47,392 nucleotides of DNA from UBA1049 sp964522305 (GTDB lineage Bacteria; Bacillota; Clostridia; Oscillospirales; CAG-382), in contig CAZFVM010000002.1 in NCBI GenBank assembly GCA_964522305.1, forward strand, positions 1-47,392. The letters are read 5' to 3'. The position numbers and the translations under genes were made by a program. Numbering within the stretch: the first letter of the stretch is position 1; the number at the start of each line of letters is the position of its first letter. The notes beneath the pieces are model-generated. The model was given only the letters and a program-made list of their open reading frames with translations, searched no databases and was not told the origin of the DNA. Shown here piece by piece: positions 16,713 through 24,251 of this stretch.

Positions 16713-17576
16713 TTATAAATGGGCCAAAGTCAATTGTTCTTCGAAATCCAAGCCATATAGCTCCGGCATGCCGTTGTTCCTTGTCTTGTCGGACACATCG
16801 GAGATAAAATGAACAGCTGCCTTCACCGACTCGTAAAACCCATCCCCCTTCAAAAGCTTACCTAACAAAATAGAAGCAAACAAATCCCCGGTGCCGGGAT
16901 AAAAGCAGTCATAGTAAGAAGCAAAACTGCTGCCGTAGGTGGTCTCTTCTTTGTCTTTGATGGCAAATACCGCCCCCACGGTGTCCTGTCTTCTGTTGTG
17001 AATACCGGTAATAACCACGGCACGCTTTGGCTTTTTGCCAAGCCTGAGAAGGCTGTCTGTCAGCTCCCTTTGCTCTGCCAAGTCCGGATCGGGGTTGTAG
17101 GGACGCCGAAGCAGAATATAGGCTTCTGTAAGATTGGGGGTTATTACATCGGCATGCTTACATAACACCCTAACCCCGTCACACATGGTCTTTGTATAGG
17201 TCTTATATATTTTGCCTTCGTCCCCCATCACAGGGTCTACCAAAACCAGAGGTCGCTTGTGACCATCCAGCTCGGAAATTTCAGAAAAGGTATTTATGAA
17301 ATTTAGAACCTTAACGATTTGTTCGTCGCTCCCCAAAAACCCGCTGTAAATCGCATCGAAATTAAGACGAAGCTCCTCCCAATGCCCGGAAATCTTGTCC
17401 ATCTCGTCGCTCAAATCCAGGAAGGTATAACCTTCTATGGCGGTATGAGCGGATAACAACGCAGTGGGCAAGGGACACAACTGATGACCGAACTTGGACA
17501 AAACCGGCCAGATTACCTGCATAGAGCTTCTCCCTATACAGGATATGTCATGTATTGCCGCAACTCTCTTAGCCAT
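16713..17576 (-). CDS. pdxY: Pyridoxamine/pyridoxal kinase
   Basis: A PfkB/ribokinase-fold kinase of 287 residues that phosphorylates vitamin B6 vitamers in the salvage route to pyridoxal phosphate. Family features are MAKRVAAIHDISCIGRSS at the N-terminus, LPTALLSAHTA, LVDPVMGDEGKIY, TPNLTEAYIL and the anion-hole motif GTGDLFASILLG near the C-terminus. I start at the ATG at 17574-17576, which has an AGAGG site; a longer frame reaching 17627 has none. It heads the run pdxY-ECF S component-galK-MBL-TIM barrel, and is divergent from the ADP-ribosylglycohydrolase gene. The promoter must lie in the 234-bp divergent region, but I see no strong consensus on this strand. Confidence 0.93.
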   Translation of the reverse strand: MAKRVAAIHDISCIGRSSMQVIWPVLSKFGHQLCPLPTALLSAHTAIEGYTFLDLSDEMDKISGHWEELRLNFDAIYSGFLGSDEQIVKVLNFINTFSEISELDGHKRPLVLVDPVMGDEGKIYKTYTKTMCDGVRVLCKHADVITPNLTEAYILLRRPYNPDPDLAEQRELTDSLLRLGKKPKRAVVITGIHNRRQDTVGAVFAIKDKEETTYGSSFASYYDCFYPGTGDLFASILLGKLLKGDGFYESVKAAVHFISDVSDKTRNNGMPELYGLDFEEQLTLAHL

Positions 17577-17770
17577 TCTTTTGCCTCTTTTATAAAAAAT
17601 GAAATGTTGTAACTGTGTTTCTTTCATAGTATGATACCATAAACCCGTTAAAAATAAAAGATGTTTTGCCCGGTATTTACCTTATTTTGCCTCCGGATAC
17701 CACAATATTTTTGGAGACAAATGTTAAAGTTTTAAAAGGGATAGGATTTTTGTGTAAATACAGTGTATAC

Positions 17771-17776
17771 TATAAT
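17771..17776 (+). promoter_or_regulatory. -10 box for the ADP-ribosylglycohydrolase gene
   Basis: A perfect TATAAT in the context GTATACTATAATGG lies 35 bases before the gene's start codon. The matching -35 is weak (TTTTGT at 17 bases, or TTGTGT at 15), which might mean activator dependence. Confidence 0.5.
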
Positions 17777-17810
17777 GGATAAAACACAAAAAGCCGTCAA
17801 GGAGGATATT

Positions 17811-18899
17811 ATGAACTCGGATACAACAAAAATCTCAAAGATAAGCAAAAGTCAGTACAGAGATAAATTAACAGCAGCTTTCCTGGGACGGGGAGCAGGT
17901 TGCACCCTTGGAGCTCCGGTGGAGGGCTGGACTTTGGAACGGATGGAGGAATACGCCAAAGAAATAAGTCTGTCCGAATACCCGCTAAAAGACTATTGGC
18001 CCCAAATTCCCAACCCCGACGACCCTCGTTTTGAAACCGAAACCTTTGCAAGTTATATCAAAGGCACTATGAAGACTCTGCCCTGTGACGACGATATCGG
18101 ATATACCCTGCTTGCCCTTTTTATTATGGAACAGTACGGCACGGATTTCACCTTAGAGGACGTTGCAAAGGCCTGGGTTGAATATATAACCATATCCTAT
18201 ACTGCAGAAGAAATCGCCTTGAATAATCTAAAAAAAGGGATATCACCCCAATTGGCAGCCGAGATAGACAACCCCTATGATGAATGGATAGGTGCGGATA
18301 TCCGTTGCGACGGATATGGCTATGTTTCTCCCTGTAATCCAAAAAAAGCAGCCCAAATGGCAGAAACCGATGCCCTTATTAGCCATCGCAACAATGGAGT
18401 ATATGGGTCTATGTATTTTGCCTCGGTGATATCCTTGGCCTTTTGTCTCTCCGATCCAAAAGAGGCACTAATCGGAGGTTTGGAGTTTATCCCTGAAGAT
18501 TGCGAATTAGCTCTCGGGGTGCGGTGGGCTCTGGAACACTATGATACCGTAAAGGACTATCGTCATGCCGCACAACTGGTAGACGAGCGTTATCCCGGCA
18601 TGAGTAATGTCCACACCATAAATAATGCCTGCCTTACAATATATGCCCTTGCCTTGGGGAAAGAAAACATTGGAAAGGTCATAGCCAATGCCGTTGCTAT
18701 GGCTCACGACTGTGACTGTACCGCAGCCACTGCCGGGTCTATAGCCGGTGCCTGCTTTGGAATGAAAGGGCTTGACCCCCACTGGTACGAACCCTTTAAC
18801 AACAAGGTAAACTCCTACTTCACCGGTGAAAAACAGTTTTTGATATCCGATATTATAGACAGATTTGAGGCATTGGCAGAAAAGCTTACGGAGTTTTAA
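17811..18899 (+). CDS. ADP-ribosylglycohydrolase family protein
   Basis: This protein of 362 residues has the ADP-ribosylglycohydrolase (ADP-ribosyl-crystallin J1) fold. Visible marks are KLTAAFLGRGAGCTLGAPVEG at the start, CDDDIGYTLLALF around residue 93 (acidic Mg ligands), GADIRCDGYGYV, HRNNGVYGSMYFA and the C-terminal metal motif MAHDCDCTAATAGSI (aspartates at about 300 and 302). Characterised relatives remove ADP-ribose from arginine, serine or DNA, or act on ADP-ribose-like small molecules; the substrate here is unknown. The start ATG at 17811 sits just after AAGGAGGATATT; the frame open to 17763 overlaps the -10 box and is not used. It is a single gene before pgi, with no toxin-like ADP-ribosyltransferase next to it. 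Confidence 0.9.
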   Translation: MNSDTTKISKISKSQYRDKLTAAFLGRGAGCTLGAPVEGWTLERMEEYAKEISLSEYPLKDYWPQIPNPDDPRFETETFASYIKGTMKTLPCDDDIGYTLLALFIMEQYGTDFTLEDVAKAWVEYITISYTAEEIALNNLKKGISPQLAAEIDNPYDEWIGADIRCDGYGYVSPCNPKKAAQMAETDALISHRNNGVYGSMYFASVISLAFCLSDPKEALIGGLEFIPEDCELALGVRWALEHYDTVKDYRHAAQLVDERYPGMSNVHTINNACLTIYALALGKENIGKVIANAVAMAHDCDCTAATAGSIAGACFGMKGLDPHWYEPFNNKVNSYFTGEKQFLISDIIDRFEALAEKLTEF

Positions 18900-19017
18900 A
18901 ACATCTTTTGTAAAAAGGGTTTTATCTGCTTTTGAAGCGGAACATCATAGTAGACTTTTTTCCCCTTTTATCCAATAATTAAAGTAACAGATATAGAATA
19001 AGGATGTAACTCAACAA

Positions 19018-20355
19018 ATGATCAAACTAAAACATTCTCATATAAAAAGTGTAACAGAGGCAGAGCTTGTAAAGCTTATGCCTCTGCTTGCATCTGCCAA
19101 CCAAAAGCTAAAGACCAAAACAGGGCCGGGTGCCGAGTTCACCGGCTGGTTAGACCAACCCATCGACTATGACAAAGAGGAGTTTGCTCGTATAGAAAAA
19201 GCTGCCGAAAAGATACGCCAAATCTGTGATGCATTGATTGTCATAGGCATAGGGGGCAGTTATCTGGGTGCCCGAGCAGTGCTGGAGTTCTTACACTCCC
19301 CTTATTATAATCAAAGGACCAAAGATGCTCCGCAAATATACTTTGCCGGCAACTCGTTTTCCGGCAGAGAACTGACGGATATCCTTGACTTATGCAAGGA
19401 CAAGCGGGTTTGCGTGAATGTTATAAGCAAATCCGGGACCACCACCGAAAGTGCCATAGCCTTTCGGATTATAAAAACCGAACTGGAAAAACGCTATTCC
19501 AAGCAAGAGTTGAAAGAACGAATCTTTGTAACCACCGACGCGCGCAAAGGTCGTCTCAAGGAACTATCGGATAAAGAGGGATACGAACAATTCGTTATAC
19601 CCGACGATATCGGGGGCAGGTTCTCGGTGTTGACCGCAGTCGGGCTATTGCCAATAGCTGTCAGCGGTGCCGATATTCGCGGGCTGATGGAAGGGGCTGC
19701 CTTGTGCAGAGAATCTCTATTTGCCAAGGGACCGGAAAACCCTGCCTACACCTACGCCTTACTCAGAAACGCTTTTTATAACAAAGGGAGAAAGGTTGAG
19801 GTATTGGCAAGTTATGACCCTTCCTTCAGATATATGGGGGAATGGTTCAAGCAACTCTTTGGCGAGAGCGAGGGGAAGGACAAGAAAGGGATTTTTCCCG
19901 CTTCTGTCATATTCTCCTCAGACCTCCATTCCTTGGGTCAATATATCCAGGACGGAACACCCATGTTGTTTGAAACCCTATGTCGACAAAGCGCTCCGGA
20001 CTCGGAGATGACCGTTCCCATGTTGGATGAGGATTATGACGGGCTGAATTACATCGCAGGTCAAACCCTCGACTCTGTCAACGAAAAAGCATGTCTCGGC
20101 ACCCTGCTCGCCCATGCAGACGGCGGCACCGAAACAATTATAATAGAATACGAAAACAAGGACGAAAAATCTTTGGGAGCCTTGATATATTTCTTCTTTT
20201 TGGCCTGCGGGATATCCGGTTATATGCTGGGGGTCAATCCCTTTGACCAACCGGGAGTCGAGGAATATAAAAAGAACATGTTCGCCCTACTGGGGAAAAA
20301 CCCCGGCTCGGAGGAAAGCGAAAGGCTCAACACCAGGATACAGGAGCTTTTGTAA
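19018..20355 (+). CDS. pgi: Glucose-6-phosphate isomerase
   Basis: A 445-residue phosphoglucose isomerase of the short Firmicutes type, interconverting glucose-6-phosphate and fructose-6-phosphate in glycolysis. Conserved blocks are VIGIGGSYLGARAVLEFL, VISKSGTTTESAIAFR (phosphate-binding loop), VIPDDIGGRFSVLTAVGLLP (catalytic Glu/Arg region) and NPFDQPGVEEYKKNMF with the C-terminal catalytic lysine region. The start has a moderate AAGGATG site. It lies 118 nt after the ADP-ribosylglycohydrolase gene and 69 nt before the small P-loop gene; no terminator is clear on either side. Confidence 0.98.
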   Translation: MIKLKHSHIKSVTEAELVKLMPLLASANQKLKTKTGPGAEFTGWLDQPIDYDKEEFARIEKAAEKIRQICDALIVIGIGGSYLGARAVLEFLHSPYYNQRTKDAPQIYFAGNSFSGRELTDILDLCKDKRVCVNVISKSGTTTESAIAFRIIKTELEKRYSKQELKERIFVTTDARKGRLKELSDKEGYEQFVIPDDIGGRFSVLTAVGLLPIAVSGADIRGLMEGAALCRESLFAKGPENPAYTYALLRNAFYNKGRKVEVLASYDPSFRYMGEWFKQLFGESEGKDKKGIFPASVIFSSDLHSLGQYIQDGTPMLFETLCRQSAPDSEMTVPMLDEDYDGLNYIAGQTLDSVNEKACLGTLLAHADGGTETIIIEYENKDEKSLGALIYFFFLACGISGYMLGVNPFDQPGVEEYKKNMFALLGKNPGSEESERLNTRIQELL

Positions 20356-20424
20356 ACCAAATCTATTGTCAAAGTCATCTATAAAAACCAACCCTAAAAC
20401 AAATTAAAAACGGAGGTAGTCGTT

Positions 20425-20844
20425 ATGATTGAGTTAATTGTCGGACTTAAAGGAACGGGAAAAACCAAAACCCTCATAAAAGAGGTCAATAGGGTAGCCA
20501 AAGAAACCCACGGGGCCGTCGTGTGTATCGAATATGGGCGCAAGCTGAATTATGATATTAAATATCTTGCCAGACTTGTGGATGCTAAGGAATATGGGAT
20601 TGATAACGCAGAACAGCTCTTTGGCTTTGTCTGTGGTATCCTTGCCGCCAACTATGACATTACCGAAATCTTTATAGACAGTGCTTTGAAAATTTGTGGG
20701 AACAATATACCTGAGTTTGAGGAGTTTTTGCTAAAAATAAACGGCTTATTAAAGCGGGATAACATAAAGTGCTTGATAACCGCTACAATAGACCCGGATG
20801 ATGTTCCCCCCTCCATAGCCGGTTTTATAAGGGAAGTGCACTGA
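20425..20844 (+). CDS. Small P-loop protein of unknown function
   Basis: A 139-residue protein that begins directly with a Walker A motif, LIVGLKGTGKTKTLIKEVN (GLKGTGKT at about residues 7-14). A Walker B-like strand follows, EIFIDSALKI, and then another hydrophobic strand, CLITATIDPDD. That is the core of a P-loop NTPase with almost nothing else. Related Firmicutes proteins are often labelled as twitching-motility PilT-like, but no pilus genes are present and I do not accept that name. The ATG follows GGAGG. It is five bases before a small membrane protein gene, with which it is surely co-transcribed. Confidence 0.8.
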   Translation: MIELIVGLKGTGKTKTLIKEVNRVAKETHGAVVCIEYGRKLNYDIKYLARLVDAKEYGIDNAEQLFGFVCGILAANYDITEIFIDSALKICGNNIPEFEEFLLKINGLLKRDNIKCLITATIDPDDVPPSIAGFIREVH

Positions 20845-20849
20845 TTGAG

Positions 20850-21257
20850 ATGAAGGATAAAATTAAGACCGCCTTGTTGAGAGGGCTTGTTGTAAATGTG
20901 TTCTTGTATTTTGGGTTGTTATTTTTGGCAGCAACCAGAGTGACCGTAAGCAATCCCCAAGCCGCAGCAGCCTTCACCCGACAACTGACTGTACATTCGG
21001 TTTATTTGTTGTTGTTTTCCCTAGTGCTCGGTTTTTCTTTCCTAATTTTTGATACAAAAAAACTGCCCTCTTCCGGCAAGTGGCTTTTGCATATAGTTCT
21101 TTTGTATTCCGCTTCCTTGGCGGTCAGTTATTTGGTAGCGGGAGTAGGCAGCAGCCCGAAGGAGCGGGTTAACCACTTCTTTTTTACAACCCTGTTATTC
21201 TTTTTGATCTATGGTATCTCGGCGCTGGTAGCTCATATAATAAAAAAGAGAAGATAA
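20850..21257 (+). CDS. Small membrane protein of unknown function
   Basis: A 135-residue protein with four hydrophobic segments at about residues 10-28, 50-66, 78-95 and 110-130, short charged loops and a basic C-terminus (HIIKKRR). I do not recognise a named family. It starts five bases after the P-loop gene and ends just before a bidirectional terminator. The pair might form a membrane-linked nucleotide-dependent unit, but that is inference from adjacency only. Confidence 0.7.
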   Translation: MKDKIKTALLRGLVVNVFLYFGLLFLAATRVTVSNPQAAAAFTRQLTVHSVYLLLFSLVLGFSFLIFDTKKLPSSGKWLLHIVLLYSASLAVSYLVAGVGSSPKERVNHFFFTTLLFFLIYGISALVAHIIKKRR

Positions 21258-21276
21258 CGCTCACCTTTTACAAAAC

Positions 21277-21313
21277 AAAACCCGTGGCAACTCATTGAGG
21301 TGCTGCGGGTTTT
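21277..21313. terminator. Bidirectional terminator between convergent genes
   Basis: AAAACCCG (21277-21284) pairs with the complementary run ending CGGGTTTT (to 21313), with further pairing inside. The T-run serves the plus-strand P-loop/membrane gene pair and the A-run, read on the other strand, serves the minus-strand DUF692 gene, whose stop codon overlaps the stem. Confidence 0.75.
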
Positions 21314-22163
21314 ATTGTTTTATTTTTTTAAGCCTTGTTATCTGTTCGACTATTTCTTGTTGCATCAATCTATTAATCTTGCCGGGAACAAAAAGCGGAA
21401 TTCCTAAGTTTAGCTTGTCGTTGTGCCTTCCGTATTCTAAGGTTAGTATCTTGGGGGAGGTCCTGTCCAACACCCACTCCAACACTTTATAACCCTCTTC
21501 GTGTATCTTTATATGACACATTATCTTGTCGTTTACCCTTTGCCAGCCGTTCATGTGGATTTCCACCACTTTATGCAAAGGAAGGGCGGAAAGATAACTG
21601 AGCAAATCCATCCCCAAAGCAAAAGCGGAGCAATATGCATGACTGATATCCAACAAAAAGCCGCAATCGGTGTCGGTAACAATCTCGGTTATAACCTCGG
21701 GATATATAAGGGGTCCGTATTTTATATTGTCCAGATTTTCTATCGTAAAAAAATCTAGCCGGGAAAACTCTTGCTTTAAAAACAAAATGTTTTCTTTGAT
21801 AGTGGTTATTACAGTCTTGATGTTATTCGATGATTTGTTATCAGTGTATGATAGACTTGTATGGAGAGAAACCCCGGGGGTCTTTGTTGCTGCAAGCAGT
21901 CTCTCCGGGTTTTTGGACAAAAACTTCTCTTTGAGCTTTGGGTCTGACAGGTCGTGGGGGTAAGGATACAGTCCGTGGAGCAACACCGGCTTTTGTGCCG
22001 TGAGCCGGTCCATAAAGGAACGAAACTCCCGGGAGTTTTGTTCTTCCATTATCTCCATTTGTATAGGCAGTGCGGGGAATTTGTAATAATCTATCTCCAA
22101 CCCCTGCTCTGCCAACTGTTCTACTTCCGGGTAATAGTTACAAGCGATTTTTATGTTCGACAT
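21312..22163 (-). CDS. DUF692/MNIO-like TIM-barrel protein
   Basis: A 283-residue TIM-barrel protein that I place, as a divergent member, in the DUF692 (UPF0276) family, now called multinuclear non-heme iron-dependent oxidases. The family's ordered metal ligands can be followed: H63 (LLHGLYPYPHD), H101 (VSLHTSL), E142 (FTIENLDN), D172 and H175 (LLDISHAY), H203 (EIHMNGW, family EIHLAGH), H221 (KIHEEG, family DTH) and E243 (TLEYGR). Characterised members (MbnB, TglH) modify cysteine residues of peptides with a partner protein. I see no partner or short precursor peptide nearby, so the substrate is unknown. It begins one base after the rarA stop, in the der-plsY-rarA run. A xylose-isomerase-like fold without iron chemistry is the alternative. 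Confidence 0.65.
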   Translation of the reverse strand: MSNIKIACNYYPEVEQLAEQGLEIDYYKFPALPIQMEIMEEQNSREFRSFMDRLTAQKPVLLHGLYPYPHDLSDPKLKEKFLSKNPERLLAATKTPGVSLHTSLSYTDNKSSNNIKTVITTIKENILFLKQEFSRLDFFTIENLDNIKYGPLIYPEVITEIVTDTDCGFLLDISHAYCSAFALGMDLLSYLSALPLHKVVEIHMNGWQRVNDKIMCHIKIHEEGYKVLEWVLDRTSPKILTLEYGRHNDKLNLGIPLFVPGKINRLMQQEIVEQITRLKKIKQ

Positions 22164-22164
22164 A

Positions 22165-23406
22165 TCATTTACCCTTGATTTTCTTTTGATACTCCCGGGC
22201 GGCTCTTTCTGTTTTGTTGTCCCCGGGGGTATAAAACACTTTGTCTTTTATATCGTCGGGCAGATATTGTTGGGGCACATAAGAGTCTTTGTAATCGTGG
22301 GGATACTTATATTTGCGACCTGCCGTTGCTCCTGTGTGGGAGTCGGAGATATGGTCGGGCACCGACATACCGCCTCCGCTCTTTATCACTTGTTCGGCAG
22401 CGAAATATGCCTTCATTGCAGTATTGGACTTAGGGGAGGTCGCCAACATAATCGTGGCTTGAGCCAAAGGCAGTTTTGCCTCCGGCAGCCCTATCTGCAA
22501 AGCGCTGTCAACACATGCTTTTGTTATGACTATAGCCATGGGATAAGCGAGTCCCACATCCTCGGCAGCTATCACCAGCAGGCGTCGGCACACCGAGAGC
22601 AAATCCCCTCCTTCTAAAATCCGAGCGAGATAAAACACGGCTGCGTTTTCGTCCGAGCCTCGGATAGACTTCTGAAAGGCGGATAACAGATTGTAATGCT
22701 GGTTGCCGTCCCTGTCATACCGCATCCCCGAGCGTTGGGTCAGCTCCCGAGCGTTGTTGTCTGTCAGTTCTTTATCCGAGGCATAGTATATGTTTTCTAA
22801 GGCATTTAATGCTTTGCGGACGTCCCCGCCACAGGAATAGGCGATGGTTGTGTAAACCTCTTCGCTAATCTCTTTGCCCTCGCCCGCTTGGGTGTCCAAA
22901 ACCTCAAAGGCGTGTTTTAGTACCGGGATTATCTCCTCCGGATTTACCGGCTTGAACTCGAAAACCCCCGAGCGGGAGAGCAGGGCTCCATATATAGAGA
23001 AGTAGGGGTTTTCGGTGGTGGAGGAAATCAAGGTTACCCTACCGTCCTCCATGTACTCCAATAACGATTGTTGTTGTTTTTTGTTGAAGTATTGAATCTC
23101 GTCGATATATAACAGTATGCCGTCGGCGGTCATTAGAGTATCGGTACGGGATAGTATTTCCTTTATATCGCTAAGACTTGCCCCGGTAGCGTTTAGCTTG
23201 TAAAACATCTTGTTGGACATCCCCGCTATGATGTTTGCCACCGTGGTTTTGCCTGTCCCGGGAGGGCCATAAAAAACAAGAGAGGGTATATGCCCTCTCT
23301 CTATCATTCTGCGTAAAGGCGCAGTGGCAGACAACAGGTGAGACTGTCCCGCTACCTGGTCAAAGTTCTTTGGTCTGACTAAATCCGCTAATGGTGTTGT
23401 AAGCAA
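22165..23406 (-). CDS. rarA: Replication-associated recombination protein A
   Basis: An AAA+ ATPase of 413 residues in the RarA/MgsA/WRNIP1 family, which acts at stalled replication forks and is related to clamp-loader subunits. Walker A is FYGPPGTGKTTVAN, Walker B LYIDEIQYFNKKQQ, sensor 1 LISSTTENPYF and the arginine-finger region LLSRSGVFE. The C-terminal tetramerisation part includes the conserved RRLLVIAAEDVGLAYP and the end VFYTPGDNKTERAAREYQKK. The start appears to be TTG, nine bases after GAGG; the nearby ATG is out of frame. It lies 22 bases after plsY and one base before the DUF692 gene. Confidence 0.96.
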   Translation of the reverse strand: MLTTPLADLVRPKNFDQVAGQSHLLSATAPLRRMIERGHIPSLVFYGPPGTGKTTVANIIAGMSNKMFYKLNATGASLSDIKEILSRTDTLMTADGILLYIDEIQYFNKKQQQSLLEYMEDGRVTLISSTTENPYFSIYGALLSRSGVFEFKPVNPEEIIPVLKHAFEVLDTQAGEGKEISEEVYTTIAYSCGGDVRKALNALENIYYASDKELTDNNARELTQRSGMRYDRDGNQHYNLLSAFQKSIRGSDENAAVFYLARILEGGDLLSVCRRLLVIAAEDVGLAYPMAIVITKACVDSALQIGLPEAKLPLAQATIMLATSPKSNTAMKAYFAAEQVIKSGGGMSVPDHISDSHTGATAGRKYKYPHDYKDSYVPQQYLPDDIKDKVFYTPGDNKTERAAREYQKKIKGK

Positions 23407-23428
23407 AATGCATCGCCTCTTTTATGTT

Positions 23429-24220
23429 TTATCCTTTTTTCTTCCACTTTGGCTTCTTTTTGTTTTCTACATAGGTGGGGGTAGCCGGAGTCTCTTCTTC
23501 CTCTTCTTGACGCTTGCGTCGGAAAGTAAAGCGATTCTCTTCGTTGTTGTAGAGCCTTCTCATGTTTTCTCTGTGCATGAAAATTATCAACAACCCTATA
23601 AACACCGCAAACAACATATAAGGCAACGGAGTAACCGCGTCCATCCCCTCTACAAATTTGGTCCTATAAAATACCAACGCCGGATATACAAATCCCGCCA
23701 TCATTGAGGCTAAAGATACATACCTGAAAATCAAAACCACCAACACAAAAATACCAAACACCACCAAGAACACCAAGGGGTCGATTAAAAACACCATGGT
23801 GGCTGCGGTAAGGACTCCTTTGCCTCCTTTGAAGCCATAAAAGACCGGGAGGATATGCCCTACCATGCAAAAAATTCCTGCCAAGAATGCGCCGTTTAGT
23901 CCGAAGACCAAGACACCAACCAAAACAGAAAGAACTTGTTTTAGAATATCTCCGACAAGGGTATAAGCCGCACCTTTTTTGCCATAAACCCTATACATAT
24001 TGGTAAGCCCCGCGTTACCGCTGCCGTGATAGCGGATATCGTCTTTGTAAAAATACTTTGTGGCTATTATTGAAGCGTTAAGACTGCCCAACAAATACGG
24101 GATAACAATGCAAATCAAAACTCCTAAGCTAAAAAATACAAAGGATTTTGTCGGGTCGACGGTGTCATATTTTTGATAAAGGTTGTAAAAAAAACCGTTG
24201 AATTCAAAAAGATAGATCAT
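23429..24220 (-). CDS. plsY: Glycerol-3-phosphate acyltransferase PlsY
   Basis: PlsY transfers the acyl group from acyl-phosphate to glycerol-3-phosphate, the first membrane step of phospholipid synthesis. Family motifs are present: PYLLGSLNASIIATKYF, HGSGNAGLTNMYRVYGKKGA (motif 1), GHILPVFYGFKGGKGVLTAATM (motif 2) and the loop after YPALVFYRT. At 263 residues it is longer than the usual 200 or so. About 40 residues precede the first conserved block, and a charged cytoplasmic tail follows the last helix, containing FRRKRQEEEEE and then a lysine-rich end. It lies between der and rarA, as often in Firmicutes. Confidence 0.95.
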   Translation of the reverse strand: MIYLFEFNGFFYNLYQKYDTVDPTKSFVFFSLGVLICIVIPYLLGSLNASIIATKYFYKDDIRYHGSGNAGLTNMYRVYGKKGAAYTLVGDILKQVLSVLVGVLVFGLNGAFLAGIFCMVGHILPVFYGFKGGKGVLTAATMVFLIDPLVFLVVFGIFVLVVLIFRYVSLASMMAGFVYPALVFYRTKFVEGMDAVTPLPYMLFAVFIGLLIIFMHRENMRRLYNNEENRFTFRRKRQEEEEETPATPTYVENKKKPKWKKKG

Positions 24221-24251
24221 TATGGCATCCTTCTTTGGAGATTTTTTGTTG

